DNA of 64,000 nucleotides from Brevibacterium permense (GTDB lineage: Bacteria; Actinomycetota; Actinomycetes; Actinomycetales; Brevibacteriaceae), in the NCBI RefSeq assembly GCF_025506275.1, contig NZ_QYCP01000096.1, forward strand, positions 62,001 to 126,000, read 5' to 3'. Each line of letters begins with the position of its first letter. Position 1 is the first letter of the stretch. The notes beneath the pieces were generated by a model. It was given only the letters and a program-made list of their open reading frames with translations. It was not told the origin of the DNA and made no database searches. Shown here piece by piece: positions 18,801 through 25,759 of the stretch. A program made the position numbers and the translations under genes.

Positions 18801-20829
18801 CTCGACGAAGCGGATCTCCACCCAGGCACCCGAACTGCTGACGACCCTGGCCCCGGTGTGGATGGGCAGCCCGTACACGGTGCCCGAACTCTTCTCCGCT
18901 CTGCCTCTCTTCGATGCGGTCGTCATCGCCGATGCCGGACGGCTCTCGGTCGCCGATGTCGTCCCCGGAATCACCCGAGCCCGCCAAGTCATCTCCCTCG
19001 GCGACTCCCGCCTGCTCGGACCGCGCCCGTTCTCGATCGCGGTCGATCGATTCGGCATGGACGACGGGAAACATCCCCGCTCGGTGCAGGATCGCCTCGG
19101 CGAGTTCCTGCCGCGGATGCGGCTGTCGAACTCCTACCGCTTGTCCCCGGTCGGGCTCATCGACCTGGCCAACCGGCACTTCTACGATTCGACGATTTCG
19201 ACGCTGCCGACCGCGCATACCGGTGAGGGCAGCGGCCTCGAGTTCTCCTATGTCGCCGACGGCAGGGGCCCCACGGACATCGGGACCGGTCGGGTCGAGA
19301 GCCCCGATGCCGAGGTCAAACGCGTTGTCGATCTGGTGCTCAAGCACGCGCGGAATCGGTCGCGGGAGTCACTGGCCGTCGTCGCGCTCACCCCGCATCA
19401 TGCGCAGCGAGTGGCTACGGCGATCTCGCGGGCGATGAAGGACCTGCCGTATGTGGCGGCGTTCTTCAACGACTCATCGAAGGAGCCGTTCGTCGTCACC
19501 GACGCCGAACGCGTCCAGGGCATGTCGCGCGATGCCGTGATCTTCACCCTCGGCTATGGCCGTACCGTCCACGGTCGCGTCATCCACGACTTCGGTCCGC
19601 TGTCCGGGCCGGATGGCCGTCGCATCCTCGCGGCCACGATGACGCGGGCCAGGAAGCGCCTGACCCTGGTCTCGAGCATCGAGGCCGAGGACTTCGATCG
19701 CAGCAAACTCAATGGGGGAGCGGTTATGCTCCCACAGCTGCTCGAGGAGGTCGCGACCGGCGGCGTCCACCAGCCCGGACCGCACGGCGAGATCTACGAT
19801 CCGCTGTTCAACGACATCGCCGACCGGCTGCTGCAGCTCGGCGTCGTCGCTCACGAGCACTACAACGGCATCGACCTGGCCGTGGCGAACTCCACCGAGG
19901 ACGAGCACGGAATGATCATCGCCGTCGCCGGTGACGGACCCGAATACGCGTCGATGCGCAGCCTGCGCCAGCGGGATCGGGTGCTGCCCGAACAGCTGAG
20001 CCGCCGAGGCTGGAAGTTCATGCGCGTGTGGTCGACCGATGCGTTCGTCGACCCGCAGACCGAGACCGAGAAGATCTTCGAGACCTGGCGTGCCACCGTG
20101 GAGACGATGAGCCCGCAGGCCGTACTCAACGCGGCCCGTGCCGCCTCGGTGGTCGTCGGCCGCACCGGCAGCCGACCGAAGCTCGTGCCCGGTCTGCCGA
20201 TGCACAAGTACTCCGCCGAAGGCCTCGACCAGATGATCGACTGGATCCAGTCGGATGCGGTCGTGCGCGGCGACGGTGAGATCAAGGATCTGCTGCGCAC
20301 CGCCCTGGCGCAGAAGGGCAACTCGAGCCGCGGCGATTCCCAGCTGCAGGCCGCCGTGGACCGCTACCGCGAACGCCATGCGCAGGCGAAGAAAGTCACG
20401 GGCGCCGAGGTGTTCATCCCACGGTCCAACTCGGCCGGCCCCGTCGAAAACGACATCCTGCCGACCTTCGACACCGGTAAGATCCGTGCCGATGAGCTCC
20501 GCTCCGCCGGCCTCGTACAGACCGCAAGCAATGACCAGGTCCCCGAGGCGGCCGACGAGCCCGCCCACGCTGATTCGGTTGATGCGAGGTCCGACAGCGC
20601 CGGTGACGACAGTGCACGTTCGTCCGCAGAGGCAACTGCAACGCACGACGCTGAGGCCGCCAGTTCAACTGGGGCCGAGTCTGCAGACTCGGATTCCGCC
20701 GACGAGGATTCGACCGCCGCTGACTTCGGCGGGTCGGATTCGGCCGAGGCGGAGTCGGGGGAGTCGGCTGAATCCGGGACGGACGGGACCACCTCGGCGA
20801 AGTCGGGGTCGAAGAACGACGATGCCTGA
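15874..20829 (+). CDS. Giant SF1-like helicase/DUF4011-type protein with altered ATPase motifs
   Basis: A 1651-residue cytoplasmic protein. Residues 1-230 resemble the DUF4011 N-terminal domain of large SF1 helicases. Residues 235-440 are an acidic Ala/Glu/Ser/Thr-rich low-complexity linker. The first RecA-like domain carries TPPGTGATQ (485-491), where Ala489 stands in place of the Walker A lysine, and the Walker B region reads VVIADAGRLS instead of a DEAS/DEAQ box. The second domain retains LSNSYRLSPVG, TDAERVQGMSRDAVIF and TMTRARKRLTLVSS (motifs IV-VI, incl. the Arg of motif VI). A C-terminal restriction-endonuclease-like segment may follow (~1300-1420), then another acidic tail. Role unknown; DNA metabolism or defence is possible. 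GTG start. Confidence 0.75.
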   Translation: MSDSVRDEQFPELGDVFAEWKKQAAHLGGRDTMLHFRDSRDGSIDLSGAHPSGLAQLLAGRATRLSSLIRDHDILTDARRRAKSIRSKAEQLDNERGIRTAHLALGFASWTEKDAKFKFNAPVVMRHITLVPRGSRVEDYEIVLDNEITINPALVQHLREEYDLDVPVDEWVDATGGPHGFDPGPALDRLRDLGQNVPGLRINHRLIISTFANIANPFSTDYLPTQHPVLRALAGDEDVRASLGGPSYVPQPGVLPDEKIAAAEKAEAEQKRAEAKRIAGVAAAAESEDEDIEPAGDEKSAPDATSADAAKSGAETKTAETAEGDPAEDAAESAGESATVGEKTGEKAASEKPAAENASSEAVAGATDAADADEDYGQPTVPITDEPLDAAEPVTAAESAVDTTTDDEKTSTGAEAVSATKSEKTAPAAEADSEDVVPAALQEPITPLPDRKPQEEFLVIDVDGDQQAVVDAAVSGRSVVVDTPPGTGATQVAVAVATTLAHTGKSVLFLAQTSDALDDFSARLGEVGLSDFAVDTRAGSEDIRKQLIGLIASAEKSERPDLSQLLTELNEQRATLADHVSSLHRRRKPWDVSVYETMQHLAELTSGDDSPQTPVRFDDDILGASDDHRNILRGKLGELAGLGAFTLDVEDTVWFGADLKSVEEAEAARTVAERIGRMIPDLVAATEPVLQKAKLNPRRNVDDWSRAIRVLLRVRKTLDNFAPDIYDHRLDDLIAATGTPEYRADVGVEMGMMQRRRLKKSAAEFLRPGAEVADLHEALIDVRAQRVILSDLAGHDGRPQIPRGVLEADEILQSVEADMAKLAPILETTPDGGDLGSMLIEELQARAEAMGSDSENLADLPERSRLQRELDGEGLGDLMADLRRRKVDESLVGPEFDLAYWASVLQTMAGEDPAIGRHDGAALHQVAEGFRENDRAFVAAGASRLRFNHAQAWKRGIESDPIAAGVIKQELLSKHTSTKRISTQAPELLTTLAPVWMGSPYTVPELFSALPLFDAVVIADAGRLSVADVVPGITRARQVISLGDSRLLGPRPFSIAVDRFGMDDGKHPRSVQDRLGEFLPRMRLSNSYRLSPVGLIDLANRHFYDSTISTLPTAHTGEGSGLEFSYVADGRGPTDIGTGRVESPDAEVKRVVDLVLKHARNRSRESLAVVALTPHHAQRVATAISRAMKDLPYVAAFFNDSSKEPFVVTDAERVQGMSRDAVIFTLGYGRTVHGRVIHDFGPLSGPDGRRILAATMTRARKRLTLVSSIEAEDFDRSKLNGGAVMLPQLLEEVATGGVHQPGPHGEIYDPLFNDIADRLLQLGVVAHEHYNGIDLAVANSTEDEHGMIIAVAGDGPEYASMRSLRQRDRVLPEQLSRRGWKFMRVWSTDAFVDPQTETEKIFETWRATVETMSPQAVLNAARAASVVVGRTGSRPKLVPGLPMHKYSAEGLDQMIDWIQSDAVVRGDGEIKDLLRTALAQKGNSSRGDSQLQAAVDRYRERHAQAKKVTGAEVFIPRSNSAGPVENDILPTFDTGKIRADELRSAGLVQTASNDQVPEAADEPAHADSVDARSDSAGDDSARSSAEATATHDAEAASSTGAESADSDSADEDSTAADFGGSDSAEAESGESAESGTDGTTSAKSGSKNDDA

Positions 20830-21142
20830 CCGGCCCACCGGCGCCGAGGATGCTGATCGCGACCGAGAAACGGGCGGCAGCGACCGAGAAACGGCCGATC
20901 CCAGCGTCAGCGGGTCGAACACTGAACTGGACGAGCCATCACATGGCGGCGGCGAACCCGGCGCTGAGCCGGCACAGCCATCACATGGCGACGGCGATGC
21001 CGAAACTGATGAGTCTCGGAGGGCCCGGATCGAAGCGGCGAAGCGCCGATACCGAGCGACTCTGCGCAATGAAGCCGATTCCGGTGGCGGCGGCTTCAGC
21101 GAGGACTACTACCGTTCGCAGAAGCCCCCGCACTGGTCATAG
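20822..21142 (+). CDS. Small disordered protein with conserved basic C-terminus
   Basis: A 106-residue protein overlapping the 3' end of the giant helicase-like gene by eight bases in another frame, so probably translated with it. The first 65 residues are acidic and built of short repeats encoded by direct DNA repeats: SDRET copies 21 bases apart, and PSHGGG/PSHGDG copies 45 bases apart. The last 40 residues (RRARIEAAKRRYRATLRNEAD...FSEDYYRSQKPPHW) look like a conserved functional tail. No known family; probably a partner of the upstream protein. Confidence 0.6.
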   Translation: MPDRPTGAEDADRDRETGGSDRETADPSVSGSNTELDEPSHGGGEPGAEPAQPSHGDGDAETDESRRARIEAAKRRYRATLRNEADSGGGGFSEDYYRSQKPPHWS

Positions 21143-21247
21143 TTCCTGTCCCGTCTAATGGCTTCGATCTGTCCGGACGTCGAACCCGCCCTATCCGGTC
21201 GATCATCACGCCCGATAGGTCACAGATCGGCCGATAGGCTTCAGGCA

Positions 21248-21287
21248 CGAAGAAGGCCCGCTCTCGGATGAGAGCGGGCCTTCTTCG
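21248..21287. terminator. Bidirectional intrinsic terminator
   Basis: A perfect 18-base stem around GGAT; the arms contain GAAGGCCCGCTCTC and end in CTTCTTCG. It lies between convergent genes, the small protein at 20822-21142 and mscL, and can serve both strands. Confidence 0.88.
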
Positions 21288-21301
21288 CGATCGGCCGGTG
21301 A

Positions 21302-21763
21302 TCAGTGCCGCGGAGGCTGGTTCGGATCGATCGGACCGTCGGTAGCGGGACCCTCGGCAGGTCCGGCAGGCGAGGCAACCTGGTTGCGCAGGATCTCGCG
21401 GATGTCGCCGAGCAGATCCTCGGTGGTCGGAGGAACTTCTTCTTCGGGAGCTCCGCGCTTGCGCAGCTCGTTGAGCTTGTTCATCGGCACGATGATGATG
21501 AAGTAGACGATGGCGGCAACGATGAGGAAGTTGATGGCCGCAGTGATGACCGCACCGATATCGATGGTCGTCTCAGGCACGTTCGGCTTGATCTGGAAAG
21601 ACAGGGCCGGTCCCTCAGCACCTCCGACAGCGGCGATGAGCGGGTTGATGATCTTGTCGGAGAAGGCGGTGACGATGGCGGTGAAAGCGCCGCCGATGAT
21701 GACCGCAGTTGCGAGTTCGACGACATTCCCCTGGAGAATGAAGTCTCTGAATCCCTTAAGCAT
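21302..21763 (-). CDS. mscL: Large-conductance mechanosensitive channel
   Basis: A 153-residue homopentameric channel that releases solutes on hypo-osmotic shock. The amphipathic start MLKGFRDFILQGNVVELATAVIIGGAF and the pore-lining helix with GGAFTAIV are classic. The second helix is FLIVAAIVYFIIIVPMNKL, followed by a charged bundle (RKRGAPEEE...LLGDIREIL). The tail is Pro/Gly-rich. Upstream spacing fits GAAAGGG as ribosome site. Confidence 0.95.
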   Translation of the reverse strand: MLKGFRDFILQGNVVELATAVIIGGAFTAIVTAFSDKIINPLIAAVGGAEGPALSFQIKPNVPETTIDIGAVITAAINFLIVAAIVYFIIIVPMNKLNELRKRGAPEEEVPPTTEDLLGDIREILRNQVASPAGPAEGPATDGPIDPNQPPRH

Positions 21764-21886
21764 TAGAGAAACCCTTTCGGTGTAAGTTCACTGAAATGCT
21801 GCTATCGAATAGCTCAATTACGTTCCAATAATACACATGGGTAACTCGTTGTCAGCCGATATGTTCTGCGAGTCTGATCATCGTAT

Positions 21887-21922
21887 TGACGCTCCGGGTA
21901 AACGTTGTGATGCTCCGGGTAA
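21887..21922. repeat. Two direct copies of TGAYGCTCCGGGTAA
   Basis: Copies at 21887-21901 and 21908-21922 differ at one base and are 21 bp apart, i.e. two helical turns. They lie in the 250-bp gap between mscL (start 21763) and the SAF gene (stop 22014), 124 bp upstream of mscL. A protein-binding site is possible. The rest of the gap holds no gene. Confidence 0.45.
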
Positions 21923-22013
21923 TCGGTTTGCAGTGATGAGCGTCGGTCGGGTGAACGCAGTCGTCTCCGACCACCGCAGATCAGCAGGGCGGACGGCCCT
22001 GCGATGACATGAT

Positions 22014-22643
22014 TCAGCGGGGGAGGATCGCAAAGCTGATGGGGAGTCCGGCGAACTCGGCGACACGCCCGGCATCATCGGCGGAGAGGATCACGGAAAC
22101 AAGTTGTCCTGACTCCGCGGCTATTCCTTCGGGTTTATCGACGAGGCGGGCGATCGTCACCTTTTCGACGACGACTTCCGACCCTCCGTCGGGCAGGGAC
22201 GAGAAGAGACGGATCTTCTGCCCCGGTTGAAGCAGCGCCGCCGAGGCGTCATCGGCCAACCGGATCGGCATGAGCAGATCACGACTGCCCTTCGGCAGCG
22301 CCTGCTGATCGAGAACGATCGACGAGGTCAGAGGTGACCCCTTCGACAACCCCGCCGAGGTGGCCCGTCCCTTCACTTCATCAACCGACCTGAATGCCTT
22401 GTCGGGAACGAGGTCGGAAGGGAACTGAGTGAGAGTGAGGTCCTGGGCCTTGAGCTCGGTCCCGGGTGCCAGGTCCGACTTCGCGACGACGATCGCCGTT
22501 CCGGCGCTGCTCGGTGTGAGCATCCAGACGGCAAGAGCACAGGCGCCTGCGAGGCAGACGGCGGCGAGTATGCGCTGCGGCCGAATGCGAGACGGCCGTG
22601 ACCAGCCAGAAGACGTGGACCGGATGCGGTGGAAGAAGCCCAT
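22014..22643 (-). CDS. SAF-domain protein, CpaB/RcpC-like
   Basis: A 209-residue protein with one N-terminal membrane anchor (ILAAVCLAGACALAVWML, about 25-42) and an extracytoplasmic SAF domain (TAIVVAKSDLAPGTELKAQDL), followed by SPLTSSIVLDQQ and an RcpC/CpaB-like beta-rich part ending LPISFAILPR. CpaB proteins help assemble Flp/Tad pili, but no pilus genes are adjacent, so this could be an orphan or serve a locus elsewhere. Confidence 0.78.
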   Translation of the reverse strand: MGFFHRIRSTSSGWSRPSRIRPQRILAAVCLAGACALAVWMLTPSSAGTAIVVAKSDLAPGTELKAQDLTLTQFPSDLVPDKAFRSVDEVKGRATSAGLSKGSPLTSSIVLDQQALPKGSRDLLMPIRLADDASAALLQPGQKIRLFSSLPDGGSEVVVEKVTIARLVDKPEGIAAESGQLVSVILSADDAGRVAEFAGLPISFAILPR

Positions 22644-22689
22644 GCATCGAGCCTGCGGCGCTGCGCGGCCTGCGGCAAGGGTCTGGAAC

Positions 22690-22723
22690 TCGCCTGTGGA
22701 CAGTTCGTGCCGTCCACAGGCGA
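22690..22723. repeat. Perfect 12-bp inverted repeat
   Basis: TCGCCTGTGGAC and its exact complement flank a ten-base loop. It lies in the 205-bp gap between the SAF-gene start and the FmdB-gene stop. It may end FmdB transcription, although no T-run is present, or be an operator for the SAF gene. Confidence 0.6.
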
Positions 22724-22848
22724 TCGGTGTCTGAGTGACGAGAGCCGGTTCGGCGCGGTTTCCGGTCGGCTGGCGGCTGAGGCAAATCGCCTCGTGGGTA
22801 AAGGTGGTCAGACGGCGGCTGGGAAGGTGCGCCGGCGACCGGCGTTGC

Positions 22849-23166
22849 TCAGCTGGCGGCCGGGGTGTTCGCGGTCGCGGAGCTGCTCGCTGACGAAGCC
22901 GACGAGCTGGAGGATTCCTTCGACGAGGAGCTCGAGGATTCCTTCGACGAGGAGTCAGAACTCGAGGAGCTGACGGTGCTCGACTTGCTCGAGCGGGAGT
23001 CGGTGGCGTAGAAGCCGGACCCCTTGAAGCTGATGCCCACGGCGCCGAAGACCTTCTTCAGGCGGCCCTGGCATTCCGGGCAGACGGTGAGCGAGTCATC
23101 GCTGAAGTCCTGATGAATATCAAAGGCGTGACCACAGCTCTTGCAGGCGTAGGAGTAGACGGGCAT
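22849..23166 (-). CDS. FmdB-type zinc ribbon protein with Ser-rich tail
   Basis: A 105-residue protein. The FmdB zinc ribbon occupies residues 1-40 (PVYSYACKSCGHAFD...CPECQGRLKKVF) with four Cys. The tail after residue 58 is almost entirely Ser/Lys/Glu then Ala/Thr (SSSSSDSSSKESSSSS), encoded by imperfect repeats. Family members are thought to be small regulatory zinc proteins, but the role is unknown. ATG 23166 preceded by AGAAAGG. Confidence 0.85.
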   Translation of the reverse strand: MPVYSYACKSCGHAFDIHQDFSDDSLTVCPECQGRLKKVFGAVGISFKGSGFYATDSRSSKSSTVSSSSSDSSSKESSSSSSKESSSSSASSASSSATANTPAAS

Positions 23167-23289
23167 TCGAGACCTTTCTTCGACGACAAGATTATAGTGC
23201 ACGTCGGAACCTCCCCGGAGCACCGGTCCGCGATATGCACAAGGTTATCCACATATCAACACGCGCGAGTGGGTGCTGATTCCCGACGA

Positions 23290-24015
23290 TCAGGCCGTGA
23301 AGATGCGAGCTCCGTCGTCGGTGACGGCCTCCGGGATGCGCAGGTCCCAGTCTTCTGCGGCGAGGCCCTTGAGGTTGAGCTCGTCGGCGAAGCACACCCC
23401 GACGACGCGGGGACCCGAACCAGGAGCTGCCGAACCATTGCGTCCCGAACCACGGGACTCGGAACCAGAGGACTCTGAAGCAGAGGACTCGGAACCAGGA
23501 AGTCCAGATCCGAGAACGCCCGAATCGAGAGGCTCCGCCCCCTGCGGGCCGAAGGTCCTGTCATAGAAGCCGCCCCCATTGCCCAGCCGGGCACCATCGG
23601 CTCCGAAGCCCAGGGCGGGGACGAAGACGAGGTCGAGGCCGATCGTGGGGGAGAGCAGCTGAGCGGCGGTGAGCAGCTCACCATCCCGGGCCGGTTCTCG
23701 GATTCCCCATCGGCCCTGCGGTCTCAGGCTGGCCATCGAACCAGTGACCTTCCCGAACATCAAAGGTTCGCCCGCCTTGGTGACGACAGGCAGGTAGACG
23801 GTGCCGCCGGATGCGAGAAACTGATCGAGCGCCGGGTCGAGGTCCGGCTCTCCGGGCAGCGACGCATAGGCAAGAAGGGAACGAACCGGCGTTTCTCGGA
23901 TGAGGTCCCACGCGACGGCCGCAACGGTCCCCGGAGCCGCCTCGGTGATGGAGCGGTCTGCGCGAGCGGCGCGGATGCGGGACCGCAGCTGCGCCTTCGA
24001 AGTTTGTGGGTCCAC
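23290..24015 (-). CDS. 5-formyltetrahydrofolate cyclo-ligase with low-complexity insert
   Basis: A 241-residue enzyme making 5,10-methenyl-THF from 5-formyl-THF with ATP. Family motifs: KAQLRSRIRAARA at the start; VFVPALGFGADGARLGNGGGFYDR (the conserved G-R-LG-GGGYYDR block); and VVGVCFADEL. Between YDRTFGPQ and VVGVCF is a ~45-residue Ser/Gly/Glu-rich insert not found in standard enzymes, encoded partly by a 15-bp minisatellite. GTG start at 24015; the open frame beyond it overlaps galU antisense and is discarded. Divergent from galU by 45 bp. Confidence 0.9.
   Translation of the reverse strand: MDPQTSKAQLRSRIRAARADRSITEAAPGTVAAVAWDLIRETPVRSLLAYASLPGEPDLDPALDQFLASGGTVYLPVVTKAGEPLMFGKVTGSMASLRPQGRWGIREPARDGELLTAAQLLSPTIGLDLVFVPALGFGADGARLGNGGGFYDRTFGPQGAEPLDSGVLGSGLPGSESSASESSGSESRGSGRNGSAAPGSGPRVVGVCFADELNLKGLAAEDWDLRIPEAVTDDGARIFTA
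23456..23500. repeat. 15-bp minisatellite, three copies, inside the folate enzyme gene
   Basis: Three contiguous 15-bp units of GACTCGGAACCAGAG type (23456, 23471, 23486), differing at two to three positions. The length is a multiple of three, so copy changes keep frame. It encodes part of the Ser/Glu-rich insert of the cyclo-ligase. Confidence 0.8.
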
Positions 24016-24060
24016 GCAATTCAGACTAACCGGGGTGGGCGGATTCGTTAAGATGACTTC

Positions 24061-24963
24061 ATGAGTGATGAAGCGCAGCGCACCGTTCGCAAGGCCGTGA
24101 TCCCCGTCGCCGGTCTCGGAACTCGGTTCCTCCCCGCCACGAAAGCCACCCCCAAAGAGATGCTCCCCGTCGTCGACAAGCCGGCGATCCAGTACGTCAT
24201 CGAGGAAGCCGTTGATGCCGGTCTGCAGGACGTTCTCATGATCACCGGCCGGAACAAGCGGCCGCTGGAGGATCATTTCGACCGGGTTGACGGTCTTGAG
24301 GCGGCGCTTGCTCAGAAGGGCGATGACAAGAAGCTCGCCGCTGTGCGCCATCCATCGGAACTCGCTGATATCCACTATGTGCGCCAGGGCGATCCCAAGG
24401 GACTCGGACATGCCGTGCTCAAAGGGCGTCAGCATGTGGGCAACGAGCCGTTCGCGGTCCTCCTCGGTGATGACCTCATCGATGAGCGCAGTCCGATCCT
24501 GCCGAAGATGATCGAGGTCGCGGAGAAGACCGGCGGCAGCGTCGTCGCGCTCATGGAGGTTCCGCCCGAGGCGATCCACCTCTACGGCTGTGCCGCCGTC
24601 GAGTCCACTGCGGACGACGAGGTCGTCAAGGTCACCGACCTCGTCGAGAAGCCCGCCGCCGAGGATGCTCCGTCGAACCTCGCCATCATCGGCCGCTACG
24701 TGCTGGCGTCGGAGATCTTCGACGTCCTCGAGACGACGAAGCCGGGACGCGGCAACGAGATCCAGTTGACCGATGCCCTGCAGGAGCTCGCCGGAGACGA
24801 CGAGGGCCATGGCGTCTACGGAGTCGTGTTCAAGGGCGCCCGCTACGACACGGGGGACAAGCTCGACTACCTCAAGGCCGTTGTGCAGATCGCGTGCGAC
24901 CGGGAGGACCTCGGCGACGATCTCAAAGCCTGGCTGCGCGAGTTCGTGCCGACGCTGGACTGA
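24061..24963 (+). CDS. galU: UTP-glucose-1-phosphate uridylyltransferase
   Basis: A 300-residue nucleotidyltransferase making UDP-glucose for wall polysaccharides and trehalose. AVIPVAGLGTRFLPATKA is the nucleotide-binding loop; KEMLPVVDKPAIQYVIEEA, GDDLID and VYGVVFKGARYDTGDKLDYLKA are all standard. Leads the galU-rimJ-glpR block. Confidence 0.95.
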   Translation: MSDEAQRTVRKAVIPVAGLGTRFLPATKATPKEMLPVVDKPAIQYVIEEAVDAGLQDVLMITGRNKRPLEDHFDRVDGLEAALAQKGDDKKLAAVRHPSELADIHYVRQGDPKGLGHAVLKGRQHVGNEPFAVLLGDDLIDERSPILPKMIEVAEKTGGSVVALMEVPPEAIHLYGCAAVESTADDEVVKVTDLVEKPAAEDAPSNLAIIGRYVLASEIFDVLETTKPGRGNEIQLTDALQELAGDDEGHGVYGVVFKGARYDTGDKLDYLKAVVQIACDREDLGDDLKAWLREFVPTLD

Positions 24964-25046
24964 GCGCCGATACAGGACCGAGCCGACCGTCCTGGTTCAG
25001 CCCGTCCGGGCAGACCGACCTTGATCCCGAGAGCGAGGGCAGCCGC

Positions 25047-25643
25047 GTGTGGCCTGTCATCCTGACTGATCGACAGTCCGATATCGTGCTGCGACCGCTG
25101 CGCCGCCGCGACGAAGAGGCCTGGCGAGAGGTCCGCCGATTCAACCGCGACTGGCTGCGCCCGTGGGACGCGACCCTGCCTGCGCCGGGCCAGGAGCTGC
25201 CGGGGTTCCGAACGATGGTACGGATGCAGGACAGGCAGGCCAAACGCGGGCAGACCGTGCCGTTCGCCATCGAGGTCGACGGGAACTTCCGCGGACAGAT
25301 CACCGTATCGGGACTGAGCTGGGGTTCGATCCTGTCCGGGCAGATCGGTTACTGGATCGACTCGCGCGTGGCCGGGCGCGGAATCACCCCGGTCGCCGTG
25401 GCGATGGCCGCCGACCACTGCTTCTTCGCCCTCGGACTCCACCGCATCGAGATCAACATCCGCCCGGAGAACACCGCGAGCCTGCGCGTGGTCGAGAAGC
25501 TGGGCCTGCGCGACGAGGGGCTGCGCGAGAAGTACATGCACATCGATGGGCAGTGGTGCGACCACCGCACATTCGCCCTCCTCGCCGAGGAGGTCCCGCA
25601 GGGTCTGCTGGCCGCATACCGGCACGGCACCGGCGGCTGGTAG
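25047..25643 (+). CDS. rimJ: GNAT acetyltransferase, RimJ-like
   Basis: A 198-residue N-acetyltransferase of the RimJ/RimL type, possibly acting on N-termini of ribosomal or other proteins. LRPLRRRDEEAWREVR begins the fold; IGYWIDSRVAGRGITPVAVAMA is the acetyl-CoA motif A, and LHRIEINIRPENTASLRVVEKLGL motif B. The GTG at 25047 follows GCGAGGGC. Lies between galU and glpR as in mycobacteria, where moeA/glp would come between galU and rimJ. The gene symbol is by position and similarity. Confidence 0.85.
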   Translation: MWPVILTDRQSDIVLRPLRRRDEEAWREVRRFNRDWLRPWDATLPAPGQELPGFRTMVRMQDRQAKRGQTVPFAIEVDGNFRGQITVSGLSWGSILSGQIGYWIDSRVAGRGITPVAVAMAADHCFFALGLHRIEINIRPENTASLRVVEKLGLRDEGLREKYMHIDGQWCDHRTFALLAEEVPQGLLAAYRHGTGGW

Positions 25644-25759
25644 GAGCGAACCGGGGACGTCCAGCCGCCACCTGGGAATTCGGTGAACTTCGGCCCAGTT
25701 TGACCGACACACCTCGCGTCTTCACGACTTCCCTGATGCCTGCAACTTAGGGTGGCATT

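Noticed and set aside
23245-23253. Perfect DnaA box TTATCCACA
   Set aside because: A single box with no cluster or dnaA/dnaN genes nearby, so not an origin.
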